Positions 35,161 through 44,936 are shown, counted from the stretch's first letter. The stretch is 64,000 nucleotides of DNA from Peptostreptococcaceae bacterium (GCA_902363255.1 CABIZO010000002.1:434001-498000), one strand, 5' to 3'. A program made the numbers and translations. Notes: generated from the sequence alone by a model not told the origin.

Positions 35161-35628
35161 GTGAGTAAAAGAGAGGATTATTATACATTTAATGAGTATA
35201 TGAAAAATAATAAATTGACTCCTAGTGAAGAGGACTATATTGAAATGATTTACAGATTAAATTTAGAAAATGATAAGGTACAAGTAAAAGACATTTCAAA
35301 ACAACTCAATATAAAACCTCCATCAGTTACTAAAATGATAAAAAAGCTTAACGATAAAAATATGCTAATCTATAAAAAATATGACAATATTGAACTAACT
35401 ACTTTGGGAGAAAGTGTGGGAGAAAGACTCTTAAATAGACATAATACCGTAAAAGAATTTTTAACAATCCTTGGTATAAAAGAATCAATTCATGAAGAAA
35501 CAGAAACAATAGAACATACAATAAATGTAGAAACACTTATAAAAGTGGAAGAGCTAATAAACTTTTTTAGGGAGAATGAAGATGTTTTAAAAAGGCTTAA
35601 ATCCTATCAAGAAGTAAATAAAAATTGA
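35161..35628 (+). CDS. DtxR/MntR-family metal-dependent regulator
   Basis: 155 residues. Winged-helix DNA-binding domain: SEEDYIEMIYRL near 23-34, VKDISKQLNIKPPSVTKMIKKL near 42-63. A metal-binding dimerisation domain follows (LLNRHNTVKEFL, then HEETETIEHTI with a Glu/His cluster). There is no SH3 domain, as in MntR rather than full DtxR. GTG start with AGGAGG. Divergent from feoAB, so iron-responsive repression of feoAB is the likely role. Its stop lies just before murE. Confidence 0.88.
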   Translation: MSKREDYYTFNEYMKNNKLTPSEEDYIEMIYRLNLENDKVQVKDISKQLNIKPPSVTKMIKKLNDKNMLIYKKYDNIELTTLGESVGERLLNRHNTVKEFLTILGIKESIHEETETIEHTINVETLIKVEELINFFRENEDVLKRLKSYQEVNKN

Positions 35629-35639
35629 AGGGTGATTTA

Positions 35640-37100
35640 ATGAAATTAGAACATATTTTAAAGGATATAGAAATAAAATTATTATCAGGCCCCATAGATG
35701 TGGATATAAAAGGATTAGAATATGATTCAAGAAATGTTAAAGAAGGGGATTTATTTGTTTGTATAAAAGGAACTAATGTTAATGGTCATAAATTTATTGA
35801 AAGTGCAAAAGCAAAAGGAGCTATAGCTTTTATAGTTGAAGAAGATATTCAAAAATATGATAAATGCACTTATATAAAGGTAAAAAGTACAAATGAAATT
35901 ATGTCTATTCTAGGTAGAAATTTTTATAAAGATCCCAGTGAAAAAATAGAGTTAATAGGAGTAACAGGAACAAATGGTAAGACTAGTGTGGCAACTTTTT
36001 TAAAAGACATACTTAGCCAAGATGAAAAATGTGGATTTATTGGAACTACAGGTATATTTGATGGAAAAGATAATTATATAAGTAAAAATACAACTCCCAA
36101 TAATATAGAGGTACAAAAAAATTTAAATAATATGGTTGAAAATGATTGTAAATATTGTACTATGGAAGTTTCTTCTCATGCTCTTGCCCTAAAAAGAGTA
36201 GAGAATTTAAAATACAAAATAGGTATATTTACAAACTTAACAGAAGATCATCTAGATTTTCACAAAACATTTGAAAATTATAGAAAAGCAAAAGAATCTT
36301 TATTTTATATGACAACAGATGCAAATATTATTAATATAGATGATGTAAACGGTAGAATAATACTTGAAGATATAAAAAAACTACAAGTACCTTATTATAC
36401 TTATGGAATAAATTATGAAGCTACTTTTAGAGCGAAAAATGTGAAGCTTTATGAAGACAAAACAGTATTCATATTACTTGGTCCAAATAACTTCCAAACA
36501 GAAGTGATTTTAAATATGGTAGGGCAATTTACAGTTTATAATTGTTTGGCTGTTATTTGTGCCTGTTATGTTTTAAACATGGATATAAATAAAATTGTAG
36601 ATAGAATAAGTAATTTAAAAGGTGTAAATGGCAGATTTGAAAAAGTAGATAATGATAAAAATATTCATGTATTTGTAGACTATGCTCATACACCTGATGC
36701 ATTAGATAATGTACTAAAAAGTATAAAGGCTTTTGCAAGAAAAAGAATTATCACTGTTTTTGGGTGTGGAGGAAATAGAGAGAGAGAGAAAAGACCTATA
36801 ATGGGAAAAATTGCCCAACAGCATTCAGATCTTGTTATAATAACTTCAGACAATCCAAGATATGAGGAACCAAATGAAATAATAAAAGATATATTAATAG
36901 GCATAGACAAAAGTAAAAAGAATTATTTTGTTATTGCAGATAGAAAAGATGCAATTAAAGAATCAATAGAAAGAGCTGAAGAAGGAGATATAATACTTAT
37001 AGCAGGAAAAGGTCACGAAAACTACCAAATAATCAAAGATGAGATAGTTGAATTTGATGATAAACTAGTGGCAAAAGAGGTTTTAGATAATTTGGATTAA
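35640..37100 (+). CDS. murE: UDP-MurNAc-tripeptide synthetase (meso-DAP type)
   Basis: Adds the third residue of the peptidoglycan stem peptide. Mur ligase N-terminal domain, then the ATP motif TGTNGKTSVATF near residues 109-120 and the C-terminal domain. The DNPR motif (TSDNPRYEEP, about residues 402-411) is the mark of meso-diaminopimelate specificity. An in-frame TTG at 35625 overlaps the previous gene's end; GAAGGGTGA at 35627-35635 supports the ATG at 35640 (486 residues). Located away from a dcw cluster. Confidence 0.94.
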   Translation: MKLEHILKDIEIKLLSGPIDVDIKGLEYDSRNVKEGDLFVCIKGTNVNGHKFIESAKAKGAIAFIVEEDIQKYDKCTYIKVKSTNEIMSILGRNFYKDPSEKIELIGVTGTNGKTSVATFLKDILSQDEKCGFIGTTGIFDGKDNYISKNTTPNNIEVQKNLNNMVENDCKYCTMEVSSHALALKRVENLKYKIGIFTNLTEDHLDFHKTFENYRKAKESLFYMTTDANIINIDDVNGRIILEDIKKLQVPYYTYGINYEATFRAKNVKLYEDKTVFILLGPNNFQTEVILNMVGQFTVYNCLAVICACYVLNMDINKIVDRISNLKGVNGRFEKVDNDKNIHVFVDYAHTPDALDNVLKSIKAFARKRIITVFGCGGNREREKRPIMGKIAQQHSDLVIITSDNPRYEEPNEIIKDILIGIDKSKKNYFVIADRKDAIKESIERAEEGDIILIAGKGHENYQIIKDEIVEFDDKLVAKEVLDNLD

Positions 37101-37153
37101 AGTATTAAGAGAATAAAAAAGTACTGAAAGTATGATGTAAAATTGTTATACAA

Positions 37154-37188
37154 CAAAAAACAAGAAGAAATTAATCTTCTTGTTTTTA
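37154..37188. terminator. Bidirectional terminator between murE and a LysR gene
   Basis: AAAAACAAGAAGA / TCTTCTTGTTTTT stem between convergent genes, with A and T tracts on either side. Confidence 0.85.
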
Positions 37189-37211
37189 TTGTATAAATTT
37201 ATTATCGTAAC

Positions 37212-38138
37212 TTATTTACATTCAACTAATTTATATGGTAATTTGTGTTCTTTAAACCATATAGTAGCAAAGTCTTTGAATAAAGTTTCATTTTTACTAA
37301 GTCGTCTATTATTTAATTGTGCCAAGAAAATATTTGCAGAGAAAGAGTTTTGCAAATGACAAATATGTATGCTATTATCAATATTTTTTTTGTAAGATAA
37401 AGCTACATTATAAGGAAGTAGTGTTATACCGATATTTTCACAAACTAAAGCTAAAAGTGTTTTTGTTTGTGAGTCTATGTACAATGTGTTTGGAAAATAA
37501 TTAAGATTGCCCCAAGTATTTAAAAATACATTATGTAAATAATAATCCCCATTGACGCAAATATATTTTTCCTTAGCTGTATCAAAAATATCTACAGAAT
37601 CTTTTTCAGCTAAGTGGTGCTTTTTTGATGTTACAAGAACCAAGTCATCATCTATTATTTTTTGAAGACTTAAATTACTTCTATGCTCATAGTGGGAATT
37701 AATAAATCCTAGATTTACCATGGAATTATTGATGTATTCAATTATTTTACGATTAGACCTTTCGACTAAATCTACTTGAATATTAGGATATTTCATTTGG
37801 AAATCTCCAATAAGAGAAGCTACACCATATTCAACCATGGTATCTATTACTCCAATTGAGATAGAACTACTTTCTTCACAAGAATACTTTTTCATATCTA
37901 GCAAAATATTTTTATAATCCGCCATAGATTTTTGTGCAAACTTATAGAAGTCTTCTCCTGCATCAGTGAGTTTTATGCTTCTATGTTGTCTATTAAATAA
38001 CTCAACTCCAAGTTCTTTTTCCAATGATTTGATGTGTTTTGATATTGAAGATTGAGATATATATAATTCTTGTGATGCTAGGGTAAAATGATTATACTTT
38101 ACTATGGCTAAAAAAGACTTAAGTTGTTCAAAAGTCAT
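37212..38138 (-). CDS. LysR-family transcriptional regulator
   Basis: 308 residues. Helix-turn-helix at FLAIVKYNHFTLASQELYISQSSISKHIKSLEKELG (about 9-44), then the effector-binding fold. GGGGGA ribosome binding site before ATG. Divergent from the DUF2232 membrane protein 102 bp away, its most likely target. Effector unknown. Confidence 0.88.
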   Translation of the reverse strand: MTFEQLKSFLAIVKYNHFTLASQELYISQSSISKHIKSLEKELGVELFNRQHRSIKLTDAGEDFYKFAQKSMADYKNILLDMKKYSCEESSSISIGVIDTMVEYGVASLIGDFQMKYPNIQVDLVERSNRKIIEYINNSMVNLGFINSHYEHRSNLSLQKIIDDDLVLVTSKKHHLAEKDSVDIFDTAKEKYICVNGDYYLHNVFLNTWGNLNYFPNTLYIDSQTKTLLALVCENIGITLLPYNVALSYKKNIDNSIHICHLQNSFSANIFLAQLNNRRLSKNETLFKDFATIWFKEHKLPYKLVECK

Positions 38139-38240
38139 AAAAAATCCCCCTAACCTTAACCTATATCATATATTATAACAGATAAATTTCCAAAAAAGTG
38201 ATATACTAGATGTAATTTAAAAGTTTTTGGAGGAAGAAAA

Positions 38241-39272
38241 TTGAATAGTTCAGTAAAAAAATTAACAGAAGCCGCCATATTATCATCCATATTTATAATT
38301 ATTACAATGATAGCTTTATCTACAGGTGTGGCATATGGTTTATATTTAGATTTTGTAGTACCAATAATATTTGCACTAATTTATTTTAGGTGTGAATTTA
38401 AATATACATTAATGTGTGGTATAAGTAGCATAATTTTAATTTTATTTGTTCTTGGAAACTTTGTAGCAGCCATATTAGTAAGCCAAGGTTTTTTATTGGG
38501 TTTATTATGTGGTTATTTGATTACAAAAGCATCAGATATTTTTGATGATTTGTTTTTAGGTTCTATAATTGGAGTTATATTTATGGTATTGATAGATATT
38601 TATGCTAGAAATATTATAGGAAGTAGTTTTATGGAAGAGTTTCAAGGATATGTGGATTACTTTAATAATAATCCGACTATAATGGAAAACTTATCAAGAT
38701 TATTACCATTTATAAAAATCAATTTACAAGTTATTTATTATTTATTTATAGCTATTTTTCCATTTGGAATTGTATTTTGCGTTTATTTTCTAACACTTAT
38801 GTGTGGAAAAAGACTTAGAATTTTAAATGAAAATGCAAAGCGAAAATACTTTATGATGAGATCAATGAGAAACCTTAGTAGCTTTATGTGTATGAAAAAA
38901 GAATATTTTTATTATGGACTAGCATATATTGTTTTAGTTAATCTATTAAGATTTAGTAATATAAATATTAACAATGTTTATTTAAATACAATTATTACTT
39001 GTGTAGAATACTTATCATACTATTTTATTTTCAGAGATATGCACGTATTAATAGGAAATTATATAAATATTAAATATAAAAAGAAAAGCCTGAATTTATT
39101 ATATTTTGCTGTAACAATAGTTGGTTTTTGTAGTATGTTTAAAATAACATTTTTAATTTATGTGATAATAGCAACACTAATGGATAAAAAATTCAATTTA
39201 AGAGAAAAACAATCATACATTGTTAATTCGCATACAGAAAAACTAATTGACAAGTATAAAAAAATTATATAA
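38241..39272 (+). CDS. DUF2232-family membrane protein
   Basis: 343 residues, eight or nine membrane helices. The first half (KKLTEAAILSSIFIIITMIAL onward) resembles the S-component-like fold of DUF2232/YybS proteins. Function unknown; a transport or regulatory role is possible. TTG start with GGAGGAAG upstream. Followed by the nickel/peptide importer operon, whose promoter begins just beyond its stop codon. Confidence 0.72.
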   Translation: MNSSVKKLTEAAILSSIFIIITMIALSTGVAYGLYLDFVVPIIFALIYFRCEFKYTLMCGISSIILILFVLGNFVAAILVSQGFLLGLLCGYLITKASDIFDDLFLGSIIGVIFMVLIDIYARNIIGSSFMEEFQGYVDYFNNNPTIMENLSRLLPFIKINLQVIYYLFIAIFPFGIVFCVYFLTLMCGKRLRILNENAKRKYFMMRSMRNLSSFMCMKKEYFYYGLAYIVLVNLLRFSNININNVYLNTIITCVEYLSYYFIFRDMHVLIGNYINIKYKKKSLNLLYFAVTIVGFCSMFKITFLIYVIIATLMDKKFNLREKQSYIVNSHTEKLIDKYKKII

Positions 39273-39291
39273 AAAAAAATTATAAAATATG

Positions 39292-39320
39292 TTGATAATG
39301 ATTAAAAGTAATGTTACAAT
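39292..39320 (+). promoter_or_regulatory. Promoter of the nickel/peptide importer operon
   Basis: TTGATA at 39292-39297, 17-bp spacer, TACAAT at 39315-39320. The start would be near 39327, giving a 75-base leader up to the terminator. Confidence 0.65.
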
Positions 39321-39326
39321 TTTATC

Positions 39327-39402
39327 ATAATTTGAACATGAAACGGATCTATGAAGATCGCGAAAAAGCCATGAAGGTGAATAAACTTTCATGGCTTTTT
39401 TT
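39327..39402 (+). ncRNA. Candidate riboswitch/attenuator leader
   Basis: A short leader with hairpin GATCT-ATGA-AGATC (39346-39359), flanked by GAAACGG and CGCGAAA, then a terminator (39363-39402; GCCATGAA / TTCATGGC plus seven T). CATGAA occurs at 39337-39342 and again in the terminator's left arm at 39370-39375. The right arm TTCATG can therefore pair with either one, a typical terminator/antiterminator switch. From memory the layout is like the guanidine-IV (mepA) class, but the class is not certain. Confidence 0.5.
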
Positions 39403-39472
39403 GTAAAAAAATGCAAATTATAGGGAATTATGAAGAATTATAGGTGAAAATAATATAAGGGGGAAAGGTCAC

Positions 39473-41107
39473 ATGAAGCTAAAGAAAAATATTGCTAGGC
39501 TATTATCAATGGTTTTATTGGTAGGAACATTATCAGGATGTTCTAATACATCTAAGGAAGGGGCAGATTCAACAGCTAAATCTGGAGTGGAACAAAGAAA
39601 GGAAAATAATGAAGTTGTAGTTTCAGTTGGTGCTGAACCAGAAGCTGGATTCGATGCAATAACTGGAGGACATGGGTCAATAACTAATGTTTTCTTCTCA
39701 ACATTAATGAAAAGAGATAAAGAATTGGGATGGGAAAATGATTTGGCTACAGATTATAAAATATCTGATGACAAATTAACATGGACAGTTACAATAAGAG
39801 ATGATGCTAAATTTACAAATGGAGAAAAAGTAACAGCTGAGGATGTTGCTTTTACATACGAAACAACAAAAGAAAGTTCAACAGAAGTTGATTTAACTAT
39901 GATAAAAGAAGTGAAGGCTTTAGATGAAACAACTGTAGAATTCACATTAGAAAGACCAATGTCTACATTTATAGAAAAATTAGGAGTTTGTGGTATAGTT
40001 CCAAAGGCTTCTTACAATGATGAATTTAAAGATAATCCAATAGGAAGTGGACCATTTAAATTTGTTCAATGGGATAAAGGACAACAAGTTATAGCAGAGA
40101 AAAATGAAGATTATTATGGAGAGAAAGCTAAAATAGATAAATTAACAATGGTATTTTTAGATACTGATGCTGCTTATAATGCTGTAAAATCTGGTGACGT
40201 TGATATGGCAGCTATAAATGGTGAATTAGCAGAAGAAAAAATAGAAGGAACTGAAATATTAGATATAGCAAGTATAGAATGTTACGGTGTTGAATTCCCA
40301 ATGGTTCCAAACACTGGAGAAAAAACTAAAACTGGATATGAAATAGGAAACAACGTAACTAGTGACATAGCAATAAGAAAAGCTTTAAACACTGCTATTG
40401 ATAGACAAGGAATGGTTGATGGTGTTTTAAATGGATATGGTACAGTATCTACAACTGGTTTAGAAAAAATGCCTTGGTTAAATAAAGAAACAGTTCTTGA
40501 AGAATCTGAGTACAATAACGTGGACGAAGCTAAGAAAATATTAGAAGAAGGTGGATGGAAAGACACTGATAATGATGGAATAGTAGAAAAAGATGGAACT
40601 AAAGCATCTTTCAAAGTGTTATATACTGCAGGTAATTACAGACAAGAATTAGGATTAGAATTCCAAAAGAAAGCTAAAGAAATTGGAATAGAAGTTACTT
40701 TAAAAGAAAGAACTTGGGACACAATAGTAGAAGACATACATAGAGAAGCTGTATTATTTGGATTTGGTTCAGGAGATCCATCAGAACTTTACAACTTATA
40801 CTATGGTGGAGCTGCAAACACTGCTGTTGAATGGGATAATGCAGGATTCTATAGCAATGAAACAGTAAATTCTTACATAGACAAAGCTTTAGATTGTGAA
40901 GACGAAAAAGAAGCTTTAGAGTATTGGCAAAAAGCACAATGGGATGGAAAAACAGGTGCTTCAGTAAAAGGTGATTCTCCATATGCTTGGTTAGTAAATG
41001 CAAATCACGTTTACTTAGTAAGTGAAGGATTTGACTTAGGAAATCCAGTTGTTCAACCTCATGGTGGAAGAATTTTTGACAATGTTGAAGAATGGTCATG
41101 GAAATAA
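39473..41107 (+). CDS. Family-5 ABC substrate-binding lipoprotein (nickel/peptide type)
   Basis: 544 residues. Lipobox LSGCS with the lipid-bearing Cys at about residue 23. Bacterial extracellular solute-binding family 5 (OppA/NikA): KFTNGEKVTAEDVAFTYE near 120-137, NPIGSGPFKFVQWDKGQ near 189-205, and VRKAL/IRKALN-type signature. Followed by two permeases and two ATPases, a complete importer. Nickel or another chelated metal, or short peptides, are the candidates. The leader upstream may be metabolite-controlled. Confidence 0.88.
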   Translation: MKLKKNIARLLSMVLLVGTLSGCSNTSKEGADSTAKSGVEQRKENNEVVVSVGAEPEAGFDAITGGHGSITNVFFSTLMKRDKELGWENDLATDYKISDDKLTWTVTIRDDAKFTNGEKVTAEDVAFTYETTKESSTEVDLTMIKEVKALDETTVEFTLERPMSTFIEKLGVCGIVPKASYNDEFKDNPIGSGPFKFVQWDKGQQVIAEKNEDYYGEKAKIDKLTMVFLDTDAAYNAVKSGDVDMAAINGELAEEKIEGTEILDIASIECYGVEFPMVPNTGEKTKTGYEIGNNVTSDIAIRKALNTAIDRQGMVDGVLNGYGTVSTTGLEKMPWLNKETVLEESEYNNVDEAKKILEEGGWKDTDNDGIVEKDGTKASFKVLYTAGNYRQELGLEFQKKAKEIGIEVTLKERTWDTIVEDIHREAVLFGFGSGDPSELYNLYYGGAANTAVEWDNAGFYSNETVNSYIDKALDCEDEKEALEYWQKAQWDGKTGASVKGDSPYAWLVNANHVYLVSEGFDLGNPVVQPHGGRIFDNVEEWSWK

Positions 41108-41133
41108 GACAAAATAAGCTATAATATATATTA

Positions 41134-41162
41134 TGAGGACATTCTTCTTAGGATGTCCTCAA
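41134..41162 (+). other. Hairpin between the binding-protein and permease genes
   Basis: TGAGGACAT / ATGTCCTCA stem without a strong T-run. Such hairpins often lower downstream expression or protect the abundant binding-protein message. Confidence 0.5.
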
Positions 41163-41203
41163 ATTTGAATTTATATGGTGGTTAAAAAAGGGGAGTTTAT
41201 TGG

Positions 41204-42196
41204 ATGAAAAATAGCAAAAATATAGGAATTTTCCTATCAAAGAAAATTATAAGATTAATAACATTATTAGTGGCTCTTTGTATAGTTACTTTTGTGTTGA
41301 TGGAGCTATCTCCAATAGACCCAGTAACAGCTTATGTTGGAGCTAGTACAAAAGTAAGTGCAGCACAAAGAGAGCTTATTGCAGAACATTGGGGACTTAA
41401 TCAACCTCCAATAGAAAGATTTATGTGTTGGTTTAAATCTATAGTTCAAGGAGATTGGGGAACTTCACTAATTTATAGAAGACCAGTTTTAGAAGTTATA
41501 GGACAAAAGTTTAAAGCATCTTTATATTTGATGATAATTGCTTGGATAATTTCGGGAATCTTAGGTTTTGTAATGGGTCTTATTAGTGGTAGTAATGAAA
41601 ATAAAGTAATAGATAAAATAATACGTGGATATTGCTATATTGTTATATCAACACCAACATTTTGGTTAGGTATTTTATTTATTATGGTATTTTCTGTTTC
41701 TCTTGGGTGGTTCCCAGTGGCGCTGGGTGTACCAATAGGAGTAAGTTCCGCCGACGTAACTTTTATGGATCTGCTTAAACATATGATTTTACCTGCAATG
41801 ACTTTAAGTCTTATTGGAGTTTCTAACATTTGTTTACATACTAGAGAAAAAGTAATAGAAGTAATGAATAGCGATTATGTTTTATTTGCAAAAGCACGTG
41901 GAGAAAGTAAAAAAAGTATAGTTTTTAATCACGTAATAAAAAACGTATCACTTCCAGCTATAACACTACAGTTTTTATCTTTTAGTGAATTATTTGCAGG
42001 AACGATTTTTGCAGAACAAGTATTTTCTTATCCGGGATTGGGGCAAGCAACAGTATCTGCAGGACTTAAGGGAGATTTACCTTTACTTATGGGAATCGTA
42101 ATAATAAGTTGTATATTTGTTTATAGTGGAAATGTAATAGCAGATTTACTATATAGAGTGATAGATCCAAGAATCAAAGGAGGGGAAATGGCATAA
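41204..42196 (+). CDS. Nickel/peptide-type ABC permease (NikB/OppB-like)
   Basis: 330 residues, about six membrane helices, with the family loop DYVLFAKARGESKKSIVFNHVIKN (about 225-248) that docks on the ATPase. The N-terminal MELSPIDPVTAYVG is typical of NikB/OppB. Its stop overlaps the start of the next permease by one base. Confidence 0.9.
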   Translation: MKNSKNIGIFLSKKIIRLITLLVALCIVTFVLMELSPIDPVTAYVGASTKVSAAQRELIAEHWGLNQPPIERFMCWFKSIVQGDWGTSLIYRRPVLEVIGQKFKASLYLMIIAWIISGILGFVMGLISGSNENKVIDKIIRGYCYIVISTPTFWLGILFIMVFSVSLGWFPVALGVPIGVSSADVTFMDLLKHMILPAMTLSLIGVSNICLHTREKVIEVMNSDYVLFAKARGESKKSIVFNHVIKNVSLPAITLQFLSFSELFAGTIFAEQVFSYPGLGQATVSAGLKGDLPLLMGIVIISCIFVYSGNVIADLLYRVIDPRIKGGEMA

Positions 42197-43059
42197 TGGG
42201 AGAATTAAATAGCAGTATAAAAAGAAAAACTTCATCCTTTGAATTTGGAATAAGAGAAAAAACGATACTTTCCCTAGGAATATTTATAGTATTCTTTGTA
42301 GCTATACTAATTGCAGGAAGTGTTATTGATCCAGAAAAATTTAGTATAGACCTAATAAACAAAAATCAAAGTCCATCTATTGCTCATATATTTGGTACAG
42401 ACTGGATAGGACGTGATATGTTTTTTAGAACATTAAAAGGACTAAGTATAAGTATGAAAATAGGGGTTTTATCTTCTATTATAAGTGGAATAATTGCTGT
42501 AATACTTGGAATCATAGGCCCTACTTGTGGGAAGAAAGTAGACGCTGTTATAACTTGGTTTATAGATTTAGTTTTGTCAGTACCTCATACTTTAATAATA
42601 ATATTAATTTCCATGGCAGCAGGTGGAGGATTAAAGGGGATTGTCCTTGGAGTATCACTTACTCACTGGACATCACTAACAAGAATAATCAGAGCAGAAG
42701 TTATGCAAGTAAAAGAAGCTGATTATACAAAAATAGCAAAAAACTTTGGAAAATCAAATTTATATATAGCTAAAAATCATATTTTACCTCATGTAATACC
42801 TCAACTATTGGTAGGAATCGTATTAATTTTCCCTCATGCCATCTTACACGAAGCCTCAGTAACTTTCTTAGGATTTGGTTTGCAATCACATGAACCAGCC
42901 ATAGGAATTATTTTATCAGAAGCTATGAAGTATTTAACTAGTGGAAAATGGTGGTTAGCATTTTTCCCAGGTATATCTTTAGTTTTAGTTTCTATGATGG
43001 TGGATAATATGGGTAAAAAAATAGGAAAATTAATTGATCCTAAAACAGCTTATAATTAG
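42196..43059 (+). CDS. Nickel/peptide-type ABC permease (NikC/OppC-like)
   Basis: 287 residues. GTDWIGRDMFFRTLKGLSISM (about 70-90) is the classical OppC/NikC N-terminal motif, and EADYTKIAKNFGKSNLYIAKNHIL holds the ATPase-docking loop. Start coupled to the upstream stop (ATGG overlap). Confidence 0.9.
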   Translation: MGELNSSIKRKTSSFEFGIREKTILSLGIFIVFFVAILIAGSVIDPEKFSIDLINKNQSPSIAHIFGTDWIGRDMFFRTLKGLSISMKIGVLSSIISGIIAVILGIIGPTCGKKVDAVITWFIDLVLSVPHTLIIILISMAAGGGLKGIVLGVSLTHWTSLTRIIRAEVMQVKEADYTKIAKNFGKSNLYIAKNHILPHVIPQLLVGIVLIFPHAILHEASVTFLGFGLQSHEPAIGIILSEAMKYLTSGKWWLAFFPGISLVLVSMMVDNMGKKIGKLIDPKTAYN

Positions 43060-43068
43060 GAGGGAGTT

Positions 43069-44004
43069 ATGATGAAGGAACCAATTTTAAGTGTAAGAAA
43101 CTTGGAAATATGTTTTAGTCAGTATACAAAAGGACTAAAAAGAATAGACTCAAAAGCTATAAATAATTTGGATATAGATTTATACAAAGGTGAAATATTA
43201 GCCGTTGTTGGGTCTAGTGGTTCGGGGAAAAGTTTACTTGCTCACTCCATACTGGGAATACTTCCACAAAATGCAGTGACAAGGGGAGAAATAACTTATA
43301 AAAATGAGCCATTAGATGAAAAAAGAAAAGAAAAACTTAGAGGAAAAGAAATTGTTTTCATTCCCCAATCAGTTAATTACTTAGATCCACTAATGGAAGT
43401 TGGAAAACAAGTGAAGATTTCCATAAATGATAAAAAGAAAAGTAACAACATACTTAGAAATGTATTTAAAAAATATAATTTAGAAGAAAAAGTAGAAAAG
43501 TATTATCCTTTCCAACTATCAGGAGGAATGGCAAGAAAGGTGCTTTTATCTAGTGCACTAGTATCTGACTGTGAAGTAATAATAGCAGATGAACCCACAC
43601 CAGGGTTGGATGAAAAATCTTTAAATGAAGCTTTAAAAGATTTTAGAGATTTGGCCGACAGTGGTTGTGCACTACTTATAATCACTCATGACATATCTGC
43701 TGCTTTAAAAATTGCAGATAGGGTAGCCATATTTTATGGTGGTACAACTTTAGAAATAGCAAAAGCAGAAGATTTTAAGAACAATGGAGAAAACTTAAGA
43801 CATCCATATACAAAGGCTTTGTTCAATGCATTACCTAATAATAATTTTACGCCGATAAAGGGAAGTCAACCATTGGCTAGCGAATTACCAGTAGGATGTT
43901 TATTTTATGATAGATGTGAAAAAAGAACACCTGATTGTGAAAACATAAAACCTGAAATGAAAGAAATAAGAGATGGAAAGGTGAGATGTTTATATGCTAC
44001 TTAA
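43069..44004 (+). CDS. Nickel/peptide-type ABC ATPase with C-terminal oligopeptide domain (NikD/OppD-like)
   Basis: 311 residues. Walker A GSSGSGKSL near 45-53, signature LSGGMARK and Walker B IIADEPTPGLD. The OppD-type C terminus follows with HPYTKALFNALP and the Cys set CLFYDRCEKRTPDC near 280-293. An ATG at 43072 is also possible; GGAGGGA at 43059-43065 permits either. Overlaps the next ATPase by 11 bp. Confidence 0.9.
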   Translation: MMKEPILSVRNLEICFSQYTKGLKRIDSKAINNLDIDLYKGEILAVVGSSGSGKSLLAHSILGILPQNAVTRGEITYKNEPLDEKRKEKLRGKEIVFIPQSVNYLDPLMEVGKQVKISINDKKKSNNILRNVFKKYNLEEKVEKYYPFQLSGGMARKVLLSSALVSDCEVIIADEPTPGLDEKSLNEALKDFRDLADSGCALLIITHDISAALKIADRVAIFYGGTTLEIAKAEDFKNNGENLRHPYTKALFNALPNNNFTPIKGSQPLASELPVGCLFYDRCEKRTPDCENIKPEMKEIRDGKVRCLYAT

Positions 44005-44638
44005 AGCTGAAAATATAAATTTTAAATATAGAGGAGATAAGTATATATTAAAAGATATAAATTTATCCATAAAGAATGATGAAATAGTTGGTATTGTAGC
44101 ACCTAGTGGATTTGGAAAAACTACTTTTGCTAAAATCCTTGCTGGATATATTAAACCAGACAAGGGAAGTGTCATATTGGAAGGATGGGGGAAAAAGAAA
44201 AACGCATTTAACCCTGTGCAATTAATTTTCCAACATCCAGAAAAATCAGTAAATCCAAAATGGAAGATGAGAAAAATTTTGAATGAAGCTTATGAACCAA
44301 GTGATGAAATGATAGAGTCCATGGGAATTAAGAAAGAATGGCTAAACAGATGGCCAAGCGAACTTTCTGGTGGGGAATTGCAAAGATTCTGTGTGTTAAG
44401 AGCGCTAAGTCCAGAGACGAAATTTCTTATTGCTGATGAGATGACTACTATGCTAGATGCAATTACTCAAGCTCAAATTTGGGAGGTTGTTATTGATTAT
44501 TGTAAGAAGAATAATATTGGGCTGATTGTTATTAGCCACGACAAGGACTTGGTCAATAGAGTTTGCGATAGAGTTGTTAATTTGGAAGATAGTAGGGAAG
44601 TTGACAGAGTGATGGAAGTTAGCGAGAATATAGTGTAA
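43994..44638 (+). CDS. Nickel/peptide-type ABC ATPase (NikE/OppF-like, short)
   Basis: 214 residues, only the core ABC domain: Walker A APSGFGKTTF near 36-45, signature LSGGELQR, Walker B LIADEMTTMLD. It lacks the oligopeptide C-terminal domain of its partner, as some nickel-type NikE proteins do. A diverged copy of codons about 19-93 lies 3 kb downstream at 47213-47436. Last gene of the importer operon. Confidence 0.88.
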   Translation: MLLKAENINFKYRGDKYILKDINLSIKNDEIVGIVAPSGFGKTTFAKILAGYIKPDKGSVILEGWGKKKNAFNPVQLIFQHPEKSVNPKWKMRKILNEAYEPSDEMIESMGIKKEWLNRWPSELSGGELQRFCVLRALSPETKFLIADEMTTMLDAITQAQIWEVVIDYCKKNNIGLIVISHDKDLVNRVCDRVVNLEDSREVDRVMEVSENIV

Positions 44639-44701
44639 ATAAATTGATTGTAGATAAAGACCTAATATAAACACATGAAAATATAGTTTAATATAATAAA
44701 T

Positions 44702-44738
44702 AATATGGTGTATCTTTTTTGATACACCATATTATTTT
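44702..44738 (+). terminator. Terminator after the importer operon
   Basis: AATATGGTGTATC / GATACACCATATT hairpin with a six-T loop, followed by a weak T-rich tail. Confidence 0.6.
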
Positions 44739-44760
44739 GGCTAATTTGTATATGTTTTTT

Positions 44761-44919
44761 ATGGTTGCAAAAGGACGTTTATTAGAGAAAGAATTGCTGA
44801 TATGGGATCCTAAATGGGAAACAGGGGAGGATCTTTATGAAAATTTAATGTATGACATACCTTACGATTTACACTCAATGATAGACATAGTAGGTATAGA
44901 TGATTCTTTAGAAATTTGA
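44761..44919 (+). CDS. Small ORF of unknown function, possibly a remnant
   Basis: 52 residues from an ATG at 44761, acidic and with two Trp (IWDPKWETGEDLYENLMYD). The frame continues upstream to 44719 inside the preceding hairpin. No ribosome binding site is visible before the ATG, so this may be the end of a lost gene. Not recognised. It lies at the left edge of the accessory patch. Confidence 0.3.
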   Translation: MVAKGRLLEKELLIWDPKWETGEDLYENLMYDIPYDLHSMIDIVGIDDSLEI

Positions 44920-44936
44920 AGAAAGACTGAGTAGGT

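Noticed and set aside
41134..41162. Terminator ending the binding-protein gene
   Set aside because: The stem is good but lacks a T-run, and the permease genes continue on the same strand; listed only as a hairpin.
44719..44760. Upstream extension of the small ORF at 44761
   Set aside because: It would start within the terminator hairpin of the importer operon, with no ribosome binding site.
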